NCBI GenBank assembly: GCA_009377845.1
Contig: WHTE01000005.1
Location: 1 to 51,445 of the forward strand
DNA length: 51,445 nt
Origin: Nitrospirales bacterium
GTDB lineage: Bacteria; Nitrospirota; Nitrospiria; Nitrospirales; UBA8639
Reading direction: 5' to 3'
The notes under the pieces were generated by a model. It did no database searches, had not been told where the DNA came from, and saw nothing but the letters and a program-made list of their open reading frames with translations. Made by a program: the position numbers and the translations under genes. Below are positions 27,098 through 35,416 of this stretch, one piece after another. Every line of letters starts with the position of its first letter. The first letter of the stretch is position 1.

Positions 27098-27471
27098 CGC
27101 GCCAGTGCCTCCCGAACCTTTTGAATCAGTTCGAGAGGGCTAAATGGCTTTACTAAATACCCCGCAAGATCCAGAGACGCCATCTGCTCACGTGATTCGA
27201 TCCCGTCTTTGGCCGTTAACATGACGATAGGGATTCTGGCTGTATCGGGGTTTTGGCGAAGCATTTTCACCACCTCACACCCATCAAGACCGGGCATCAT
27301 CCAATCGAGAATCACTAAGTCGGGAATGTGTGCGTGGATGGCATCCACCGCCCTGCAACCATCCACTGCGGTAAGGATACGATAAGAGGGATTTTCGAGA
27401 GTGACTTGGACCAGCAGTCTGAGATCTTCCTCATCATCGGCGATGAGAATCGTTTTCACGAAAGCAGCCAT
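27094..27471 (-). CDS. Receiver-domain response regulator
   Basis: The protein has 125 residues from ATG 27469-27471 with AGGAAA upstream; a TTG at 27499-27501 could add ten residues. It is a lone CheY-like receiver: DDEED acidic patch, phosphoacceptor Asp in LVILDWMMPGLDG, Thr in VMLTAKD, Lys in LVKPFSP. It lies just behind trmI and is fused by a 4-bp overlap to the HD-GYP gene. It therefore probably controls that enzyme directly, by protein contact. No histidine kinase is nearby. Confidence 0.92.
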   Translation of the reverse strand: MAAFVKTILIADDEEDLRLLVQVTLENPSYRILTAVDGCRAVDAIHAHIPDLVILDWMMPGLDGCEVVKMLRQNPDTARIPIVMLTAKDGIESREQMASLDLAGYLVKPFSPLELIQKVREALAR

Positions 27472-27505
27472 CAAGAAAATTTCCTGCTGATTGGCCCACA
27501 AGGGC

Positions 27506-28405
27506 TCAGAGGGTATCTAATCCATTGCCGGCATGTTCATCCTCCATGATGACATTATCATCCTGTTGAGCAGCGGTTTCGCTAGAATCCAATTGCTCAG
27601 CGTTCCATATGTTTTTTTCGACTTTTCTGGCGACTGTAATGAAACCGGAATGGGCCACCATTCGGTGATCCGGTCGGACACTTCGGCCTTTAATATTCCA
27701 AGTCCGCAATAACGTTTCAAAATTTTGAACCATGGCAAAGACTCGGCTCTGTTCCAGAGCTTGCACCGTTTGCATGACCTGAGGCACCGTCGGCACATAA
27801 CTCAGATACAGGCCTCCGGACCTTAATGCCCGTGCGGCATGGGAAACCACTCGCCAGGGCTCTGGAAGATCCAAAACCACTCGATCAAACATCCAGGAAG
27901 AAGTCCCTTCCCCAATCTCGATCCCTTCGTAGGCATCTCGAATCTGGAGGAAATGATTGGGTACCTTCCCCATAAACCGTTCAATATTTTTTGTGGCCGT
28001 GGCTGCAAAATCCTCTCGCATCTCATAGCTCACCACACACCCCCGGTCTCCTACCGCACGAAGAAGGGCCATCGTTAAGGCTCCCGAACCCACTCCGGCC
28101 TCAAAGACCCTGGCACCGGGATAAATATCCGCCCACATGGGGATGACGGCCAAATCTTTGGGGTAAATCACCTGAGCCCCTCTGGGCATCTTCAACGTAT
28201 ACTCAGCTAACGTTGGATGAACGGCCACCATTAATTTTCCATTGGAAAACTGGACCACCGTCCCATCCGGTTTTCCAATAATGTCATCATGAGGAATCCG
28301 GTCTCCACTATGCTGAAAAATTTCTCCGGCTTTGAGTGTGACCGCATAAGGCCGTTCCTTCTTATCAATTAAATGGACTCGTTCTCCAGACTGAAATATT
28401 TTCAT
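27506..28405 (-). CDS. trmI: tRNA (adenine-58-N1)-methyltransferase TrmI
   Basis: The protein has 299 residues. It uses SAM to methylate A58 in the T-loop of tRNA. An N-terminal beta-rich domain (residues 1-90) precedes the Rossmann fold with SAM motif FEAGVGSGALT, the acidic SAM ribose contact YEMREDF and VVLDLPEPW, as in the TrmI family. The C-terminus has about 25 extra low-complexity residues. It heads a compact minus-strand operon with the receiver and HD-GYP genes (27-34 bp gap), an odd pairing of tRNA modification with c-di-GMP signalling. Confidence 0.92.
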   Translation of the reverse strand: MKIFQSGERVHLIDKKERPYAVTLKAGEIFQHSGDRIPHDDIIGKPDGTVVQFSNGKLMVAVHPTLAEYTLKMPRGAQVIYPKDLAVIPMWADIYPGARVFEAGVGSGALTMALLRAVGDRGCVVSYEMREDFAATATKNIERFMGKVPNHFLQIRDAYEGIEIGEGTSSWMFDRVVLDLPEPWRVVSHAARALRSGGLYLSYVPTVPQVMQTVQALEQSRVFAMVQNFETLLRTWNIKGRSVRPDHRMVAHSGFITVARKVEKNIWNAEQLDSSETAAQQDDNVIMEDEHAGNGLDTL

Positions 28406-28771
28406 AAGGCGCCCATACTAGCAAGGAATTTCTCCCCTTTGATACCCGTCAAAATGATGGAGACTTCAGAAGGAAAAATGAGCGCCAATAAATATGCATT
28501 GCAAACTGGGCTTTCTTGACACCCCTTCCATTCAGACGTATGATTGGGAAACTTCATCATTATTCACACCTACTCTACCAACTTCTTTCAATTGTCCCGA
28601 CCTTTCAAACGTAGTTGTTTCATCTCTGGTCGGTATTTTCCCAACATCCAGAAATTGTTGACCGTTCGGTCATGGTTCATAAACTTTTCTTTACCACAAG
28701 GCCCCTCGCAGCCCTATGAAACCGATATTGATCAGCGGATGAGGACGTGAATTTTTGTATAATCAATTATT
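28406..28771. other. Divergent promoter region of trmI and ktrA
   Basis: The gap is 366 bp. It holds the inverted repeat at 28659-28672 and a consensus -10 TATAAT at 28758-28763 only 8 bases before the ktrA ATG. No small gene was recognised; the 68-codon frame at 28544-28750 has no support. Confidence 0.45.
28659..28672. promoter_or_regulatory. Inverted repeat TGACCG-TT-CGGTCA upstream of ktrA
   Basis: This is a perfect 6-bp inverted repeat with a 2-base spacer about 100 bp before ktrA. It shares its half-site with the element before the rhodanese gene at 25676, which makes a common dimeric regulator plausible. Confidence 0.4.
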
Positions 28772-29461
28772 ATGAAACGGCTTTTCACAGTCATCGGTCT
28801 TGGGCGCTTCGGATATAGCGTGGCCCAAACATTGGTCACCAAAGGATGCGAAGTGCTCGCCATCGACAAGGACGAAGAAAAGATTCAGGCAATAAGTGAC
28901 TTTGCGACCTTTGCCGTACAATGCGATGCCACTGATGAACGAGCGTTGAAAGCGGTCAGTGCTCAAAACGTCGATGTGGCGGTGGTCAGTATCGGAGAAA
29001 ACATTGAGGCCAGCATTCTCATTGTTCAGACCCTCAAGGAAATGGGGGTGAAGTCCATTGTGGCTAAAGCCGTGGCCACAATTCAGGGGAAAATTTTAAA
29101 AAATCTTGGGGTCGATGAGGTCATTTACCCTGAACGAGATGCGGCCATCCGTCTCGCACATCGGCTGGTTTCGCCAAGCGTGCTCGAATACTTAGAACTT
29201 GCCCCAGGGTATAGCGTGGAAGAAGTGTCCGTTTCGGAGAACTTATCTGGATTAAGCCTTGAGGAAGTCAAATTGCGTGGCCAGCATAACTTGAATGTGA
29301 TCGGGATAAAAAAACAGGTTACCCGAATGGTCAAAGGACGGATGATGAAAGAAGAAACCTTTAATTTTACCCCCAAACCCAATGACGTCATTGAAAAAGG
29401 TGATGTCCTGGTAATGATTGGCCGCGAAGAAGATCTCGACCGTTTTTGTAATAATGTGTAA
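28772..29461 (+). CDS. ktrA: Potassium uptake regulatory protein KtrA/TrkA type (RCK)
   Basis: The protein has 229 residues: an RCK_N Rossmann domain with nucleotide loop VIGLGRFGYSVAQ and the acidic ribose contact in AIDKDEEK, then an RCK_C domain from about residue 140 (SVEEVSVSENLSGLSLEEVKLR). It binds NAD(H)/ATP and gates a KtrB-type potassium or sodium-coupled channel. No ktrB/trkH gene is in the window, so its membrane partner is elsewhere. The RCK_C has an unusual basic insertion (KKQVTRMVKGRMMKEE). A TATAAT immediately before the ATG and no ribosome binding site suggest a leaderless mRNA. Confidence 0.92.
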   Translation: MKRLFTVIGLGRFGYSVAQTLVTKGCEVLAIDKDEEKIQAISDFATFAVQCDATDERALKAVSAQNVDVAVVSIGENIEASILIVQTLKEMGVKSIVAKAVATIQGKILKNLGVDEVIYPERDAAIRLAHRLVSPSVLEYLELAPGYSVEEVSVSENLSGLSLEEVKLRGQHNLNVIGIKKQVTRMVKGRMMKEETFNFTPKPNDVIEKGDVLVMIGREEDLDRFCNNV

Positions 29462-29864
29462 AAAATATAACAGTTCCGTCAATTATCTCTGCACTTTCCC
29501 TGCTTTGACCTCCATCTCTTTCCTGAATTTTAGATTTTTTGCCCTTTCGAACTATCCAGAGAATTAGATTTTCTACCGAACTCTTGTATAGCAAATCTGC
29601 CTTCCTAAAGGTTCAAGGCTTTCTAAATATTTTAATTTTCTTATTACTTTTCAAATAGTTGCAAAATTTACAAGAAAACAGACTCCTGTAAATTCTCCCA
29701 AAAGCATGAAATCCTACGTTGCAATAAAATTTCTTTTTGTGATTTTCTTAAGAACCTGAAACGCTCTATTGGCTTGTTTTTTGCTTTTAAAACATTATCT
29801 AAGATTCACCTCGCTACTTGAACCACATATCAGCAAAGACAAGGAACCGTCTGGGGAAACCGTC
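29462..29864. other. AT-rich region upstream of the sigma factor
   Basis: About 400 bp of AT-rich sequence with several A/T tracts, no hairpin with a T-run and no gene. The frame of the sigma factor is open back to 29769, but the start at 29865 is better supported. Promoter elements are likely but cannot be singled out because the whole stretch resembles -10 boxes. Confidence 0.4.
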
Positions 29865-31010
29865 ATGAAATACCAAACTGTTTTGGATGAGCCCACAGAA
29901 ACAGAGTTCTCCACTGTCAAAACCGAGGGGATAAACTCTTCGGTTAAAGGATTCGGTCCGGCTCTTGAATCGTTGTATTTTCGATCATTTGGTAGCCGGC
30001 CACTTCTCAATAAAGATTCAGAAATCGAACTCGCGAAAGAAATAGACCAAGCTTCCAGGGCCATCCGGCTCATTATCAAACAGGGACTTCATCTCGCACA
30101 TACCCTGAAGAAAGGACCAGAAAGGGATGAAACCGTTGCGCTTCTCAAGGAAACTTTTGCCTTGAGCGGGCTTTCGGCTCCAGCAATTGAAAAACTGAAA
30201 TCGGTTCTGTTGGCATTAGGCCAATCTCATCCCTCAGAGCACTCAACCATTCAATCTCTCTGCCAACAACTCCAAAAAGCCAAGTTTCAATTAGAAAAAG
30301 CCAAATCCGAACTGGTGCAGCGGAATCTTCGGCTGGTCGTGGATATTGCGAAACGATATACCGGCCATGGACTGGCGTTTCTGGACTTGGTACAGGAAGG
30401 TAATATCGGGCTTATGAAGGCGGCTGAACGATTTCAGTATCGCAAGGGATTTAAATTTAGCACCTATGCTACGTGGTGGATTCGACAAGGGATTACTCGA
30501 TCACTGGCTGACCAGTCCAGAACCATTCGGGTCCCTGTCCATTTAAATGAAATCTCCAATAAAATTGCTCGCACATCCAAGCGGCTGACACAACAGTATG
30601 CCTCCCCACCTCAAATAGAAGACATTGGGAAAGCGCTGAAACTTAGCGCTGAAAAAATTCACGACACCATGCAGGCGTTTCAAGATCCGATATCGTTAGA
30701 AACCCCGGTTGGGGAAGGGGATACATTTCTCACGGATTTTATTCCCGATCCGGGAACCATGACTCCTGATGGGCCTGTCTCCCGACAGGAAACGAACCAA
30801 CAAGTCGAACGGATTTTGGATTCTCTGACTCCAAGAGAACAGATGGTGATCCGCCTCCGTTTTGGAATTGGTCAAGACGAGCCCTGGACTCTTGAAGAGG
30901 TCGGGCAAAGCATGTCAGTCACCCGGGAACGAGTCCGTCAAATTGAAGCCAAAGCCCTTCAAAAATTGAAGGAACCCGCGATGAAGGATATGCTAGCTGC
31001 CATTAAGTAA
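29865..31010 (+). CDS. RpoD/RpoS-type sigma-70 factor
   Basis: The protein has 381 residues from ATG 29865 (GGGGAAA upstream); an open extension to 29769 looks non-coding. Region 1.2 (DSEIELAKEIDQASRAI) is followed by a linker. Region 2 comes next: LRLVVDIAKRYTGHGLAFLDLVQEGNIGLMKA, then FKFSTYATWWIRQGI (2.3-2.4). Region 3 follows, and region 4 with TPREQMVIRLRFGIG and helix-turn-helix LEEVGQSMSVTRERVRQIE. It lacks the long region 1.1 of a housekeeping RpoD, so it is probably a group 2 (RpoS/SigB-like) factor for stress or stationary phase. Its regulon is unknown. Confidence 0.9.
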   Translation: MKYQTVLDEPTETEFSTVKTEGINSSVKGFGPALESLYFRSFGSRPLLNKDSEIELAKEIDQASRAIRLIIKQGLHLAHTLKKGPERDETVALLKETFALSGLSAPAIEKLKSVLLALGQSHPSEHSTIQSLCQQLQKAKFQLEKAKSELVQRNLRLVVDIAKRYTGHGLAFLDLVQEGNIGLMKAAERFQYRKGFKFSTYATWWIRQGITRSLADQSRTIRVPVHLNEISNKIARTSKRLTQQYASPPQIEDIGKALKLSAEKIHDTMQAFQDPISLETPVGEGDTFLTDFIPDPGTMTPDGPVSRQETNQQVERILDSLTPREQMVIRLRFGIGQDEPWTLEEVGQSMSVTRERVRQIEAKALQKLKEPAMKDMLAAIK

Positions 31011-31167
31011 ATTTATGGAGTTCTCCTCCCCCAATCACTCCTCTCACACTCCTCTCATCAAAAATTTCCCAATTGGATAAGCCATTTTATCCTGGGCATG
31101 GACTTGTCAAGCAACCAGTAACCTCTTTAGCATACGGTACCATGTTTTTCGTTTTATCCATGCGTGA

Positions 31168-31539
31168 ATGAAATCTCCCTTGTTGTCATCAGATCCTATC
31201 CATGTGCTTCGGCAAGAGTTCAGAGGCCATCTTGAACAATTCTATGCCCATTTGAATCTGGCCCCTCCCTACCATAGCATTGAAAAAGCAGTACAACACT
31301 TATCCAATACACTCAGAACCAAACCCGAAGAATTCCGCCAAGGACTCCTCCAAGATGCCACAAATAAATGGGCATTATTTCAGGAAATCTTTTCGGCCTC
31401 TGGCCTACAAAAAAAGCACAGAGGGATCATTCAGCAATTGACCCTTTCTTCTTATTCTATTGCCTCTTCTGAATCTCTTCGTTTCCTAAGAAATTTTGCG
31501 GATGGCCCCCCAACAAACCATTCCCGAACTGGCAGGTAG
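31168..31539 (+). CDS. Small hypothetical protein
   Basis: The product has 123 residues and is probably cytoplasmic, with mainly helical composition (HVLRQEFRGHLEQFYAHL; SIEKAVQHLSNTLR). There is no signal peptide, no motif and no strong ribosome binding site, so gene status is only moderately supported. It lies between the sigma factor and lpxC on the same strand, with 157 bp and about 200 bp gaps. Confidence 0.5.
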   Translation: MKSPLLSSDPIHVLRQEFRGHLEQFYAHLNLAPPYHSIEKAVQHLSNTLRTKPEEFRQGLLQDATNKWALFQEIFSASGLQKKHRGIIQQLTLSSYSIASSESLRFLRNFADGPPTNHSRTGR

Positions 31540-31741
31540 CTCAACTCAAAAACGAACGGACTTAGATCAACAGAGAATCACTAAAGAGAATTTTGTGAGA
31601 AAAGAATACATTTGTTGGATTCCTACAACACTTCGAAACAACCAGATTGTGTTTTTCTCAAAAAACACAATTATTTTTTGTCCTCTCAAGTAGTACAACT
31701 CTTGCACAAAATATTAGCAGGTGAGGGATTACAGACTTTTT

Positions 31742-32689
31742 ATGCGTCATCAACAAACCCTGACAAAATCGTCATTTTTATCTGGCATTGGCCTGCATTC
31801 AGGCAATCCGGCCTCAATCGCTATTCATCCAGCTCCACCAAATACTGGAGTGATCTTTATCAAGCATGTGGATGCTCATTTTCAATCATGCCCGGCTACC
31901 ATCTCATTTTTGGGGAAAACAGATCATTGCACCACACTACAAGCCATCGATTTTCAAATACAAACGGTTGAACATGTTTTAGGTGCGCTGGCCGGACTCG
32001 AAATTGATAATGCTTATGTGGAATTGCAGGGCACGGAAACCCCTGCAGCCGATGGAAGTGCCGCCCCATTTGTCGACATTCTCCACCAATGTGGGATCTT
32101 AACCCAGGAAGAACCCCGTACATACTTAAAAATTGTACAGCCAATCAGCGTAGAGGACGAACAACGATCCATCACGGTCCTTCCCTCGGCTCTCCCCACA
32201 ATAACGTATTTTATCGATTTCCCGCACCCGCTTATTCAACAACAGGAATATCGGCATTCCTGTACGCCTCATGAGTTTCAAAAAAATATTGCCGGGGCTC
32301 GTACCTTTGCCTTTAGAAAAGAAGTGGAATTTTTATGGTCACGCGGACTAGGGCTAGGGGGCTCACTGTACAATACGGTCGTCTTTTCTGATACCGGCTT
32401 GGTCAATGAGGATGAATTACGTTTTCCGAATGAATGCGTTCGGCATAAAGTTCTCGATCTCATCGGAGACTTGTCGTTATTAGGCATTCCCGTTATTGGC
32501 CATTTTATCGCAAAATGCGCCGGGCACGCGCTCCATGCCCAATTGGTCCAAGCCATCCTCAAAAACCCTGACAAGTGGATTATTTTGAATGCTGGAAAAA
32601 CCGAGAAGGAACACATCCTAAACGGGAATACATTTCCCGCTTCAACGGTTTACCTTCCTGAACTCCAACCCGCGTTTCACTACCTCTAA
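31742..32689 (+). CDS. lpxC: UDP-3-O-acyl-N-acetylglucosamine deacetylase LpxC
   Basis: The enzyme has 315 residues and is the zinc deacetylase that commits UDP-GlcNAc derivatives to lipid A. The zinc signature TVEHVLGALAG (His78) and the second block RHKVLDLIGDLSLLG (His and Asp zinc ligands) are present. FSGIGLHSG-like (SFLSGIGLHSG) opens the fold and GHFIAKCAGHALHAQ carries the C-terminal catalytic His. A GTG at 31721 would give seven more residues; ATG 31742 is chosen because the conserved part starts right after it. The gene shows the organism makes a lipid A outer membrane. Confidence 0.95.
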   Translation: MRHQQTLTKSSFLSGIGLHSGNPASIAIHPAPPNTGVIFIKHVDAHFQSCPATISFLGKTDHCTTLQAIDFQIQTVEHVLGALAGLEIDNAYVELQGTETPAADGSAAPFVDILHQCGILTQEEPRTYLKIVQPISVEDEQRSITVLPSALPTITYFIDFPHPLIQQQEYRHSCTPHEFQKNIAGARTFAFRKEVEFLWSRGLGLGGSLYNTVVFSDTGLVNEDELRFPNECVRHKVLDLIGDLSLLGIPVIGHFIAKCAGHALHAQLVQAILKNPDKWIILNAGKTEKEHILNGNTFPASTVYLPELQPAFHYL

Positions 32690-32813
32690 TTCTATTTTTT
32701 CATCCCAATCATTTTCCCCTAAGCATCCTCAAGATTCCTGTCGTTCTCCCAGCCAGAATATGGATTTTTTCCATTGCCTTCATCCCATGACCGTGGTAGC
32801 TTTCCGCGTTATC

Positions 32814-33359
32814 ATGCAATTCCAATCGTTTCACACCAAATTTCAAACAGCTAACCGAAAAATATTGCTCACGGTATGTGCCTGTCTTTTCTTGTGGACG
32901 CCTGCCTTGAGCGCCACCCCCCTAGAACAAGATCCCAAAGGATTCTTCGGCAGCCTCTGGGGAAAATCACTCGAAGGCCGCTCAGACCTGAAGGAAATTG
33001 AATCCATTGATACCATGCATATTTACACGGTCAAAATTGGGCCACCCCAGATCGAAGGCATTGATATGGAATCAGTGAAACTGTATACCTTAGAAGAGAA
33101 ATATGCTCGAGCCCTCTTCCACTACCAGGGAGAAGCGAACCACAAGTCCCTGTTACATTATCTGGAAACTCAGTTTGGAAAAGCCGTCAAACCACAGGGA
33201 TCCATGATGCGGGGATTAAGTCAACAATACACTTGGCGTGGCCCAGAAACCCAAATAACCCTCACCTATCATGGATTTCGAGAACGGGGATTTTTAGCCG
33301 CCGAGAGCCGAATCTTTGCACCACTCTTCCTTGACGCAATGCCTGAACATTCCTACTAA
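32814..33359 (+). CDS. Small exported protein of unknown function
   Basis: The product has 181 residues from ATG 32814 (longer starts at 32760 and 32787 are possible). A signal peptide covers about residues 15-34 (ILLTVCACLFLWTPALSA). The mature start GFFGSLWGKSLEGRSDL resembles the F-R-D-L-K-F-G-M region of the exported protein at 12.2 kb, perhaps the same broad family. No cysteines in the mature part, no catalytic motif. Confidence 0.7.
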   Translation: MQFQSFHTKFQTANRKILLTVCACLFLWTPALSATPLEQDPKGFFGSLWGKSLEGRSDLKEIESIDTMHIYTVKIGPPQIEGIDMESVKLYTLEEKYARALFHYQGEANHKSLLHYLETQFGKAVKPQGSMMRGLSQQYTWRGPETQITLTYHGFRERGFLAAESRIFAPLFLDAMPEHSY

Positions 33360-34389
33360 CCGCCCCTTTACGGGCATCCCCCTACAAAATCACTCCCCCT
33401 GACGATCATAAATCACCCATCCAGCAACCGTTGGAAATGACAGCCATTTTGCAACCAAGCACACAGAAAAAAATTTCTACTTCGATCCACTTTTAATCTG
33501 ATTCATTACGGATTTAGCACCTTCAGGGCATGTTAAGCCTGCGCCCGGTGCGCCTTAAGATCCATCGCATTGTGGACAGTGGCTGGAATGGTCATAAGAT
33601 TTTTGGCCCCCAACCCTAAACATTTTGCGATATTGTAACGACAACAATGACACTGGCGAACACCACAGCATTTTCACGAATCCCGTGCTCCATGGTGCCA
33701 GGAACCGCTTTTCCCAAGCCCAATTTGATGCCATATAGGGTGATTCCGGTCCCGCCGAAGGTAAACATACCGCCAGTGTTCCGGATCATACCCTATTAAT
33801 CCGGCCATCATGACCACAACTTCCACTTCGGCTAAGGCCCCACTCGTTGCCTATATTCCTCCCACGCCAAATTTGGCGTTATAGAGTGAAAAGAGCAACA
33901 CATCAATAAGATATCGTGACAGGAAAACCGCCATTTTTGTGGTGTCCGAGGGTGCCCCCATAACGTGAGCCCTAAACAGTACTGAACCAACTCCTGAGTG
34001 ACAGCCTCCACCTGCTTCCTTTCAGCTAACCGACTGTTCCTGGCACCGTTATAATCTAACTCATCCCGCTCTACAAAAATGGGACGCTCACTTGTCAGGA
34101 ACATACACTGCCTCGATAGCTCTCATGATGCTGTAGACAAAATAAGAATCATGCACCCGATTTGAAATCGGCTGAAGAAAGGCCATTCGAATATGTTCTA
34201 AAACTTTTCTATACGTGGTTTCCATGGAATCAGACTCCTCTCAAAACCCTTTTGCAGATCATTTCTTTTCTATCCTTCTCAATCAGACATTCTCCCTTTT
34301 GGGACACTTGACTCCTATCATGACAAGGGGCACCATTAGACCTAGACCGTTTTCCTGATTCATCCTAGCCGAGTACCAAGAGGGATTTG
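33360..34389. other. About 1 kb with no intact gene
   Basis: Between the exported protein and the DUF6445-like gene there is no intact coding sequence. Minus-strand traces of a broken gene lie at about 33520-34225 (separate entry). The outer parts (33360-33515 and 34230-34389) look like plain intergenic sequence. Confidence 0.5.
33515..34225 (-). pseudogene. Frameshifted remnant of a membrane-protein gene
   Basis: Reading the minus strand from ATG 34223-34225, which has GAGGAG nine bases upstream, gives METTYRKVLEHIRMAF and 29 more codons, then a stop. The following frame continues sensibly (SERPIFVERDELDYNGARN) if one base is restored near 34094. Further on, pieces in different frames read like membrane helices: FLSRYLIDVLLFSLYNAKFGVGG, then GGMFTFGGTGITLYGIKLGL and NAVVFASVIVVVTIS. 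The tail is LGAKNLMTIPATVHNAMD. At least three frame changes are needed. The family is not recognised; the coding origin is inferred from composition and the good ribosome binding site. Confidence 0.45.
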
Positions 34390-35157
34390 ATGGCCAAACA
34401 CATTCGCCCGGAACTTTTCGCCATAAATCCTCATCACACGGTTTCCATTCACCACGTCGGCCTGGGACAACATCAGGTAGTGGTGGTCGATGATTTTTAC
34501 CAATGCCCCGATGAGGTTCTCCAAGAGGCGTTGAACCTCCCGTATACCGACCATTTCGAAATCGTGGGGAATTTTCCTGGGGTTCGAGCCAGCCTCAACG
34601 TTGAGACCCGGCAACTGGTGGAAACCATGAGTTCCCTTTGGGGATGTCCCCTGTTCACGTTTTTTTCTCCCCAACCGGTCATCTTTCAAGGCATCGAAAC
34701 TCAGAACTACCGGTTAAATGTGGGACAACGGCAACCTCACATCGATCAAGATATCACCGCCATGGTATACCTGAATCCTGCAGATTCCTGTTCGGGCGGG
34801 ACTGGTTTATATCGCCACCGCCCTACAGGACTCGAACGTGTTCCTATTATGCCTGACACTTCGATCCGACAACTTGCCGATCAACTGGAATTGAGCGATG
34901 AATTTCTTGCCAGCCCGGAAGGATATGAAAATTTCCAAAATAGCATGATTTTCAATCCACTCTTCGCCTGTCGACGAAATACCTACATCAATGACGGAAA
35001 TGAATATTGGGAATTACTGAAACTTATCGACATGCGGCCCAACCGCCTAATGATGTTCGATGGACGGTGTTTTCATTCCCAGTATATCCAATCCGGGGAC
35101 TACGCCCAGGCCTTTCGGGTCAGTCAAATCCTCTATCTTAGTCAGAAAAAAACGTAA
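34390..35157 (+). CDS. DUF6445-like protein (possible Fe(II)/2-oxoglutarate-type dioxygenase fold)
   Basis: The protein has 255 residues from ATG 34390 (AGAGGGA upstream; a TTG one codon earlier is possible). It has a run typical of double-stranded beta-helix oxygenases: PHIDQDITAMVYLN (H-x-D, positions of about 120-130), GGTGLYRHR, and a distal His in MFDGRCFHSQYI, plus a late Arg (AQAFRVSQILYL). This H-x-D...H...R set matches the iron and co-substrate pattern of such enzymes, and I recall the same layout in DUF6445 proteins. It is soluble, without a signal peptide. The substrate is unknown and the neighbours give no hint. Confidence 0.7.
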   Translation: MAKHIRPELFAINPHHTVSIHHVGLGQHQVVVVDDFYQCPDEVLQEALNLPYTDHFEIVGNFPGVRASLNVETRQLVETMSSLWGCPLFTFFSPQPVIFQGIETQNYRLNVGQRQPHIDQDITAMVYLNPADSCSGGTGLYRHRPTGLERVPIMPDTSIRQLADQLELSDEFLASPEGYENFQNSMIFNPLFACRRNTYINDGNEYWELLKLIDMRPNRLMMFDGRCFHSQYIQSGDYAQAFRVSQILYLSQKKT

Positions 35158-35416
35158 TCTCTTTCCAGAAATACCAACTTATCTCCACCTTTTTTCATTT
35201 CATTTTTTCTGATTTTCCCATCAAAATTTTTTAGGTGATCCACATGGATGAACCTCAAAAGAATGCTCGGCTTTTAGGCGTTGCTGACTTATTGCGCATT
35301 GAGTTTTCATATATGATCCGGCACGTGACGATGCTGATCTCTATAAAAATCCCTCAAATTGAACGGAAGAAGCTGAATAATTCTTGGTTTGTTGCAGCAT
35401 GTTCATTTTTCACAGG
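35158..35416. other. Short intergenic region between convergent genes
   Basis: The gap is 259 bp between the DUF6445-like gene and the minus-strand transporter. A frame at 35235 overlaps the transporter end and has no support. Several T-runs occur but no clear stem. Confidence 0.35.
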
